Below are positions 46,185 to 53,400 of a stretch of 64,000 bases of DNA, piece after piece. Within the stretch, counting starts at the first letter, position 1; each line of letters opens with the position of its first letter. The notes beneath the pieces were generated by a model that saw nothing but the letters and a program-made list of their open reading frames with translations, ran no database searches and was not told the origin of the DNA. Origin of the DNA: Scytolyngbya sp. HA4215-MV1 (GTDB lineage: Bacteria; Cyanobacteriota; Cyanobacteriia; Leptolyngbyales; Leptolyngbyaceae); assembly GCA_019359045.1 (NCBI GenBank), contig JAHHIA010000018.1:23556-87555 (forward strand), written 5' to 3'. The translations under genes and the position numbers were made by a program.

Positions 46185-46250
46185 TTATTTAGATTCCCAA
46201 GCAGAGCATGGGAACGAGTGAACGAGCCATATTTCTACCCCCTACCCCCT

Positions 46251-47126
46251 ATGATTTCCTGGAAAACGCTGACCGCCTCCCCATCCTTGACTGAAAGCAG
46301 GCTACAACTACATTACGCGATTCAATTTATTGCTGCGACGGGAGCCGCTCTGGCAGAACCGTTGCCAGATTACAGCCACACAAGCCTGGAATGGCAGCCT
46401 GACTTAGCGCTGTTCACAGGGGTGTTTATTCGATCGCAGCAGTCTTTTCGGATCGCCATCGAACCTATCCGGTTAACCCTAATGGTTTTGGATCAGCAGA
46501 ACCAGACGATTGCGTCCCTGCCGCTCAGCGGCAAACGCCTGACTGACGGATTGGATTGGCTCAAGCAGGAAATTGCCAACCTGGGGAAAAATGCTGACGC
46601 TATCCAGTTTCTGGACTATCCTCCTGATGATTTTCCTGATCATGCGATCGCCCATGGTGCGCCCTTTCAATCTACTGCCGACCTGACTCTCAGTGCCCTG
46701 GTCAACTATTACGCCAATACTCATTCACTGATTCAGGCGATCGTCAACACCACCGCCAAAGCCTCTGCCATGCACATCTGGCCCCACCATTTTGATATGG
46801 CGAGCTTAATCACTTTGCCTGGCATGAAAGAGGGTAGCCCGCTTACCGTTGGAGTGGGCGTGTCTCCGGGTGACACGAGCTACAACGAACCCTACTGGTA
46901 CGTTTCTCCCTACCCCTATCCTGAGCTGACCAACCTGCCAGCGCTAGAAGGCAAAGGATTTTGGCACACTCAACACTGGGTCGGTGCGGTGCTCACTGCC
47001 TCCCAAGTGACTGAAATCGAGTCAGAACAACAGCCACAAGTTGAGTCATTTTTAAATTCTGCGATCAAAGCGTCGATCGCAATGTTAGGCATTGATGCTG
47101 CGGAATGGATTGAGGATCGGCAATGA
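46251..47126 (+). CDS. DUF5996-like protein
   Basis: A 291-residue soluble protein of unknown function. The diagnostic block near residue 185 reads MHIWPHHFDMASLITL, then VGVGVSPGDTSYNEPYWYVSPYPYP, which resembles the DUF5996 family (assignment moderate). The conserved His/Asp/Tyr residues could form a metal or sugar site, but this is not established. ATG 46251 is preferred over GTG 46218. It overlaps the following zinc-ribbon gene by 4 bp (ATGA) and starts 66 bp after the GMC gene, so it is probably part of the same operon. Confidence 0.7.
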   Translation: MISWKTLTASPSLTESRLQLHYAIQFIAATGAALAEPLPDYSHTSLEWQPDLALFTGVFIRSQQSFRIAIEPIRLTLMVLDQQNQTIASLPLSGKRLTDGLDWLKQEIANLGKNADAIQFLDYPPDDFPDHAIAHGAPFQSTADLTLSALVNYYANTHSLIQAIVNTTAKASAMHIWPHHFDMASLITLPGMKEGSPLTVGVGVSPGDTSYNEPYWYVSPYPYPELTNLPALEGKGFWHTQHWVGAVLTASQVTEIESEQQPQVESFLNSAIKASIAMLGIDAAEWIEDRQ

Positions 47127-47401
47127 ACCCACCTGCAACCTGCCTTCTGTGTTCTCATCGGGCACTGCGCCATGTTTGTGCTGGCAATCTCTACTGGTAT
47201 TGTTGTCATTGTCGCCAGTCGATCCCAACTCATGAAATGACAAGTGGAATGCGTCACGATGACCTGGAGCGATCGGACTGGCCCCCCCATTGCTCCTCTC
47301 TCATCGACCTGTATCCAGCCGCCCAAGCACTTCAGAGTTGGTATGTCCAGAGTCATGCTTTGCACTCTCACCCGTTATCCTCAATTTCGCAACGAGGTTG
47401 A
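47123..47401 (+). CDS. Small zinc-ribbon protein
   Basis: A 92-residue protein. The first ~40 residues hold CLLCSHRALRHV...LYWYCCHCRQSIP, a CxxC...CxxC zinc ribbon with a Trp/Tyr core, a short module I associate with cyanobacterial proteins of unknown function. The rest is low-complexity His/Ser-rich and may be disordered. It starts within the stop of the preceding gene (ATGA overlap) and ends 5 bp before the next ATG, good evidence of operon membership. Confidence 0.6.
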   Translation: MNPPATCLLCSHRALRHVCAGNLYWYCCHCRQSIPTHEMTSGMRHDDLERSDWPPHCSSLIDLYPAAQALQSWYVQSHALHSHPLSSISQRG

Positions 47402-47406
47402 TTATC

Positions 47407-48504
47407 ATGCGCTCATCACTCACTTGCCGACTCAAGCGATCGCTCCTATCCGCCTTAGTCTTTGCCACAGTGGTTGTTTCGCCCCAGCTTCAGGCGATTT
47501 CTCAAGTCCCGCGCTCTTTGCGATCTAGCACTCCAGCGCAATTGGCTCAGACTCAGCCAGTACAGAATGCGGTCGTGGCTGTTGAGTCAGTGGGGATGAC
47601 TGTTTTTGATATGGATCGAACCATTGAATTCTATACCCAAGTCTTGTCTTTCCAGAAAGTCTCTGATGTAGAAGTTTTAGGGACAGCCTATGAGCAACTG
47701 CAAGGAATCTTTGGGGTACGATTGCGGATTGTCCGAATGCGATTAGGCGATGAATTCATTGATCTCACCGAGTATTTAACGCCTAGAGGGCGTCCCATTC
47801 CGATTGATTCGCGTAGTCACGATCGCTGGTTTCAACATATTGCGATCGTCGTTAGCGATATGGACAAAGCCTATCTACATCTTCGTCAATACAAAGTGCA
47901 ACATGCCTCAACCGCACCTCAACGATTACCTGCATCGATCAAAGAGGCTGCTGGGATTCGTGCTTTCTACTTCAAAGATCCTGACGGACATAACTTGGAG
48001 ATCATTAACTTTCCGCCCGACAAAGGCAATCCCAAATGGCACAAGCCCACCCACCGACTGTTTTTAGGCATTGACCACACCGCGATCGTCGTTTCCAGTA
48101 CTGCTGCCAGTCTCAAATTCTATCAAGATTTATTGGGTCTCAAACTGGCAGGAGAAAGCATGAACGAAGGCACTGAACAAGCCCATCTCAACAATGTGGA
48201 AGGTGCGCGGTTGCACATCAGCGGCTTACGATCGCCCGCCGGACCGGGAATTGAATTTCTAGAATACCTCTACCCTCAGGATGGACGCCCTTACCCAGTC
48301 GATGCCCGCCCCAATGACCTACTAAACTGGCAAACCACCCTCGTCGTCAAAGATTTAGCCGCCCTCACCCAGCAGTTACGGCTCCATCGATCGACCTTCC
48401 TCTCTCCAGACATCGTTTCCATTCCCGAACCAGCACTAGGGTTCAAAAAAGGCATTCTAGTTCGCGATCCTGATGGACATGTTGTGCGATTAGTCGAGAA
48501 ATAA
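47407..48504 (+). CDS. Secreted double-VOC (glyoxalase-fold) protein
   Basis: A 365-residue protein with a Sec-type signal peptide (about 1-30, Leu/Val-rich core, cleaving near LQAIS) and two VOC modules (about 55-200 and 215-360). Each has a Phe-rich entry strand (MTVFDMDRTIEFYTQVLSFQKV; TAIVVSSTAASLKFYQDLLGLKL) and a closing DPDGHN/DPDGHV motif with the metal-ligand type His and Glu positions (KDPDGHNLEIINF; RDPDGHVVRLVEK). It may be a metal-dependent lyase, dioxygenase or isomerase in the periplasm. Two in-frame upstream starts exist; only ATG 47407 gives a signal peptide. It is last in the run of redox genes; a hairpin terminator follows. Confidence 0.82.
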   Translation: MRSSLTCRLKRSLLSALVFATVVVSPQLQAISQVPRSLRSSTPAQLAQTQPVQNAVVAVESVGMTVFDMDRTIEFYTQVLSFQKVSDVEVLGTAYEQLQGIFGVRLRIVRMRLGDEFIDLTEYLTPRGRPIPIDSRSHDRWFQHIAIVVSDMDKAYLHLRQYKVQHASTAPQRLPASIKEAAGIRAFYFKDPDGHNLEIINFPPDKGNPKWHKPTHRLFLGIDHTAIVVSSTAASLKFYQDLLGLKLAGESMNEGTEQAHLNNVEGARLHISGLRSPAGPGIEFLEYLYPQDGRPYPVDARPNDLLNWQTTLVVKDLAALTQQLRLHRSTFLSPDIVSIPEPALGFKKGILVRDPDGHVVRLVEK

Positions 48505-48530
48505 ACCCATCTGCCCTATCGCCACCACCT

Positions 48531-48580
48531 CCGATGGAAGCGCAAAGTCTTACGCCCCCATCGGTTTAGCATTATTTTTC
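48531..48580 (+). terminator. Hairpin terminator after the VOC gene
   Basis: CCGATGG pairs with CCATCGG, with an inner GCG/CGC step, followed by TTTAGCATTATTTTTC. It lies between two convergent genes and overlaps the end of the DUF4349 gene. Confidence 0.55.
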
Positions 48581-49495
48581 TGACGATGAATTGCCCGCAT
48601 CCGACAGAGTGGGTTGAGTGGAAATTGCCATCTGTCGATGCTTCCGACGATACAACAACACGCCGATCCCAACCAAAATCAATAAGTAGGGGGTGTATGC
48701 AATGAGCCAGAGTCCCAACTTCAGCAACGAAACTGTCAGGCTACTGACAGAAGTTGTTGCCCGCTTCCAGGTCTCACCAAACTGTAACCCCAACGGTTGT
48801 CCCGATCGATTGGTTGCCGTCGCTTCTACTAACTGCAATGTAATCGTCGAGTAAGCGACCTGATTATTTAGGTGACTTACTTGCGCCGCAATTTGTTCAA
48901 TTTGTTCGCGGGTTCTGCTCACTTCTTGTGCCACCTTCAACACATCCCCTACGGAACCCGATCGCTCCATAATGCCCAAGAGGGTCTGTTCCGTTTTACG
49001 CAGATTCCGTAGGCGTGCTGATAAGTCAATCAATTGCGTTGAGACATCCTCCGCTGTAATCGATCGCTCCTGCACCGTACCCAACGCTGCCAACGCATCC
49101 AGTGCGGCATCCAATCGCTCTTGGGGAATGCGAAGTTGCATTGAGAGAGTGTGATGATCGCGTTCAGTTTGAGGCGTCTGATCTTGTAATTCCAGCACAT
49201 CTCCCTGCTGGGTTTGGACGATCGTGGAGACGGTTTTCTGCGCGTTCTCCACCGATGCCACCGTCATCTCCAGCGATGCGTTTTTAATAAGTTGGGGACG
49301 AACCTTTGGCACTTCTGCCGCCACTTTTGCATCTGAAGCAGAACCTGAAGCCGATTCAGCAGTCGGAGCACCTCGTTCAGACATCGGCGAACTGCTCAGA
49401 TGTGAACCCGCAGCACAGCCAAACAGCAGCACTCCTCCTACCAATCCACTCAGTAGGACAGAAATTTTGGGGCTAAGACGATTTGAGAGGTTCAT
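48572..49495 (-). CDS. DUF4349 lipoprotein
   Basis: A 307-residue envelope protein. It carries a lipoprotein signal (about 1-27) with the lipobox LLFGC, then a low-complexity Ser/Ala region (about 30-60), then the DUF4349 domain (about 68-280; LIKNASLEMTVASVENAQKTV). A coiled-coil region (LDALAALGTVQERSI...TREQIEQIAAQVSHLNNQ) and a C-terminal membrane helix (about 255-282) with a short basic tail complete the usual family plan. The function is unknown; family members may be stress or quality-control proteins at the membrane. Confidence 0.88.
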   Translation of the reverse strand: MNLSNRLSPKISVLLSGLVGGVLLFGCAAGSHLSSSPMSERGAPTAESASGSASDAKVAAEVPKVRPQLIKNASLEMTVASVENAQKTVSTIVQTQQGDVLELQDQTPQTERDHHTLSMQLRIPQERLDAALDALAALGTVQERSITAEDVSTQLIDLSARLRNLRKTEQTLLGIMERSGSVGDVLKVAQEVSRTREQIEQIAAQVSHLNNQVAYSTITLQLVEATATNRSGQPLGLQFGETWKRATTSVSSLTVSLLKLGLWLIAYTPYLLILVGIGVLLYRRKHRQMAISTQPTLSDAGNSSSEK

Positions 49496-49535
49496 AAGCG
49501 TGATTCAATCTCCTGATATTGCTAGTATGACTTGC

Positions 49536-49880
49536 CAGCTTTTGCACTAACTTGCTTTCTAATGCAATTAAATACTCGCCTCAGGGCGAAGAAATTCAAT
49601 TTTAGGTAATTACTCAGGATGGAATGACCACGTTGAGGATGCAGAATACTGGGATTAACATTCCCCCTAAAGAGTTACATCGCTTATTGATAGTTTCTAT
49701 CGGGGCAGTAACGTGGGAACGGTTTCGGGAACAGGACTGGGCTTAGCGATTGTGAAACGCTGTGTCGATGTACTTCAAGGAGAAATTGCAGTCCAAAGCA
49801 CTGTCAATGTTGGAACAATAGTGACGGTCAAACTGCCTTTTATCCACCAAATTTTGCCTCAGTTCCCTTCCCCAACGTGA
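49536..49880 (+). pseudogene. Remnant of a sensor histidine kinase (HATPase domain)
   Basis: Only the 3' end of a kinase gene is left. The N-box NLLSNAIKYSPQGEE is readable, then an in-frame TAG (49603-49605). NTGINIPPKELHRL (G1-box region) follows, then a frameshift near 49688, after which YRGSNVGTVSGTGLGLAIVK (G2 box) and the closing strand GTIVTVKLPF are in another frame. No upstream dimerisation or sensor domain is present. It is a dead fragment, useful as a mark of past rearrangement between the DUF4349 gene and the next gene. Confidence 0.8.
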
Positions 49881-49915
49881 TGACTTAAATGACGAACTGG
49901 GGGGGATTTCTACCC

Positions 49916-50392
49916 CTACTCCATCCAAAACTTAAATCGAATCTTTCGGAACTCAGCTGCGTCTAACAGGTGAATAAACTCCTCCAAATCGGCAAGAATT
50001 GCTGCGGTTGCTCCATGTCCATACTGAGTCAATCGATCGGGGTTTGCTTGGAGAGATTCAACCAGACCCCGCAAGGTCGCACGAGCAATGGTTGCGTCAG
50101 AGGGTTCAAACCAGTCGGGCTGTCCAGCTAAGGCTGCCAACTTTTCTTGAATCACTTGTGCATAGTCTTCACACTCTGGATAATCAAACTCGTCAGCGGA
50201 GTCGAGCATCTCTTGGTAGAGTTCTGCATCCTCAACCACGAAGTGGCTCAGGCGGGTGAGTCTTTTTTCAATCGCGATCTCCTCCAATTGTTCCCAAACC
50301 CCTCTCAGACAAAGATTTTGGCTCACCTGCAAGGTCGGTAAGGATGTATCCAGGATCTCTCTTTCCAAAGCAATCCCAAAGGCGATGGACAT
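49916..50392 (-). CDS. Unknown 158-residue protein
   Basis: A soluble, acidic, mostly helical protein with no recognised domain. It opens MSIAFGIALEREILDTSLPTL and has a run of acidic residues in the middle (ADEFDYPECEDYAQVIQEKL). Its C-terminal half (TAAILADLEEFIHLLDAAEFRKIRF) resembles a small helical bundle. ATG 50392 has GGAG at good spacing; an upstream ATG at 50407 is possible. It lies downstream of the alpha-2-macroglobulin gene on the same strand, about 110 bp after its stop. Confidence 0.65.
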   Translation of the reverse strand: MSIAFGIALEREILDTSLPTLQVSQNLCLRGVWEQLEEIAIEKRLTRLSHFVVEDAELYQEMLDSADEFDYPECEDYAQVIQEKLAALAGQPDWFEPSDATIARATLRGLVESLQANPDRLTQYGHGATAAILADLEEFIHLLDAAEFRKIRFKFWME

Positions 50393-50499
50393 GACCTTAA
50401 ACTCCATCAACTTGACGTGGTCGTGCTCAAATTATCCAGAGGGTAACCGAATTTCATGCCGCAGTGATTGATCGAACCAGTCTTGCGATCGAGATGCAC

Positions 50500-53400
50500 C
50501 TACTCTGCCACCACCAAACTGGAAGAAGCGGTACGTCCAAATTCTTCCGGTGCATATTGCAGATGGGCTTCAGCACCCGGATAGAGGAAGACACCAGGCG
50601 TGACAGATCGCACCAGATAGTGCAAAGTATACACGCCGGCATCAAATTGATTACCATACGCCACAACCCGATCGTGGTAGATAGTCTGGTAATCGATTTG
50701 CCAGCTATCGCTTTGTGCCTGGAAATAGGGGGTCGAGGTCTGGAAACTGGCATCGATCGCTTCAAAGCCGGCAGGTAGCGGATCAGTGATCACCAGATGG
50801 TCGATGGGATGGTCGGTGGTAATTTCTAGCCCAATATCAAACACCTGTCCAGGTTTCACAGTCAGGGGTTGAGCAGGGGGCGCTAAGCCAATCGTCTGCA
50901 CCGCTTGGGGCTGATTGGCAGGACGAATCACCCGATTTACGCGCAAACCGCTCAGTCTGCCGGGTTGGTCGCCCTGCAACCGATAGCGATACGCCGCCAA
51001 GTAGTGCAAAATGCCCTCACCCGATTTAGACAACACCAGATCATTTTGTCCACGGGGCAGGTCTGCCATGGGGACCGCAATCTCCACACTGGGCTTTTGA
51101 TAGCCCTGGAACTGCGCTGTTCCCAGTTGCTTGCCTGCCAATTCCGCCATAGCGGTGAAGTCCGGTGGGGTGGGTTGCAATTGTCCATAGTCCACCAAGG
51201 CGGTTAATGCTTCGGCATTGTCGTAAGTGGTTGCCCAGGCGCCGTCCCGTCGCAACGAGAGCAAGCCTTCGAATAAGCGATCGAGGCTATCGACATTGCT
51301 CTTTTGGGCAATGAATAACCGCAATGCTTGAGCTTGTACGGCAGTCGGGGAACTCAGCCATTCCCAGGTTTCGGGCATATTGATCGTGGCAGTGCGTCCG
51401 GTTTCATAGACGATTTTCCGGATTTCACCCGTCAGGCTGGTGGCTTCATCCTGCCAGTCGGGGAACAGTGCCAAGTGCCTTGCCAGTTTGATCTGCTCCA
51501 CGACGCTGAGGTGCTGACGCTGGGCGTAGATATCTGCCAGAAAATCGCTGCGCCGATCTCCCAGGGCTGCCAGAGCGCTCAGGGCTTCCAACCGCAATTG
51601 GCTCTTGCACAGTCCTTCGCGGCAGAACTCGTATTGACCGGGGTTTGCCAGCAGGCTGCTCAGATATTTTTTCAAGCGATTCACCAGATTGGCATCGACC
51701 TTGAGTCCGGCAGCCGTTGCTTGAGCCAGACTATGGGCAGCATAAGGCGACACAAAGGGATCGGATTGCTCCTGTCCGGGATAGGAAGCAAACCCATCAT
51801 CAGGACGCTGTAGTTGTTGCAGTCGATCGAGGGCTTTAGCAGCTTGTTTTACCGGATCAAATTCAGCAAAGCTTTGCCCATACTGGCGACTGAGAATTTG
51901 CAGGTTGGCAGCGATCGCCAACTGGCTGGCAGCTGGTTCCAAAAAGGGCAACTGTTCTTCCCATAGCACTTGTTTCGCTGGGGCAGAGATTTCTGGAATT
52001 AGCGTACTGGCGAGGGCGATGTCCAAACCCCCCGTGCTCGACACCACATTGGCATCTACCCGTAGTGGCAATTTCACTTGTGTTGTAGTGGTGCCTGATT
52101 CCACCACTTGCTCCGTTACCTCCAGCGGTTTCACTTCTAGGGGCACTTCAAAGGCATCGGTAGCGTTGTCCAGCTTGGAACTGAACTGGATTTTGGCAGT
52201 GCCTGGTTGGGTTGCCACGATCGGATAACGAAACGCACGAGCACTAGTGGTTACATCTCGTTGGATCGTTTCCACGCCAGCCGCACCATTGGCAAACTGG
52301 AGAGAACCGCTGAGGGTGCCGTTGATTGATACTGTCCCAGTCTTGCCGGTGTTGTTGATCACAGAGAGACCTGCCTGGAGGCGATCGCCGGGTCGAGCAA
52401 ATTGGGGCAACAGCGGATTGGTCAGCAAAGGCTGGGTTGCCAGGAAAGTAGATTCGCCTTGACCAAAGCGCATCTCGCCATCGGTTGCTACGGCTAGCAC
52501 TCGCCAAGTGGTCAGGTCGTCCGGCAGTTTAAAGCTAATGCCAGTCCGTCCAGTAGCGTCAGCAACCAGCGTACCGTAGTAAGCCAGAGGTTGGAAGTCT
52601 TTGCGGATGCGGGTGTCTCCGGCTCCCGCCGCAAAGCCACCACCAAAGCCCCAGCCTTTTTGCAAGGGCGAGGGAATTGGGTCGAGCACCACATCGGGAC
52701 GGTTATCAGCAAAGCGGGTGGAGATATCCTGTTCAGCGTAGACCGTCTTCACCAAATCAGGGGGACGGTAGCCACTCAGTTGCAGCACCGCATCATTCAC
52801 CACCATGACAGTAAATTGCCCGGCGCTGGGTTGTCCTTGAGCATTTTTCAGTTGCACTTCCACGGTTTGCTGGCTGCCCGGTGCCAGGGAGGCAGCCGTC
52901 GGTTTTACTTCCACTTGCAGATATTTTTCTTTAATGCCGACCTGGAAGGGGGCAAAGCCCACCCCGACTAGATTTTTCAAGCTCCCTGGCGCTACTTTCG
53001 TCAAGGGTTCACCCTGGCGCACCAGCACGGCTTCAACAGCGGCGTTGGGCAACATATCGGGGGTGACCTGGAACTGGACTTTGGGCGCACTCCCCGACAC
53101 TTTGATCACGGTGCGATAAAGAGTTTGGTGCCGCACTACCGCCAGGTAAAGTTCGGCTTCAGGATAGGGCGATTGGATTAATACCGTAGCAGTTTCACCA
53201 GGCTCGTAAGTCTCTTTGTCGAGTTTCAGATCAATGCGGTTGTTGCGATAGCGTCCTCCCCAGTACACGGGGGTGTCTCCAGTTGCCCAGATCTGGGCAT
53301 CGGCAGCGGTGGCTTCGCTGCTGGCATCGGCAAAGTTTGCCCGAATCCGGTAGGTGCCGGATTCCGGTGGAGTCAGGGTAACGGTTTCTGCTTGGCTACC

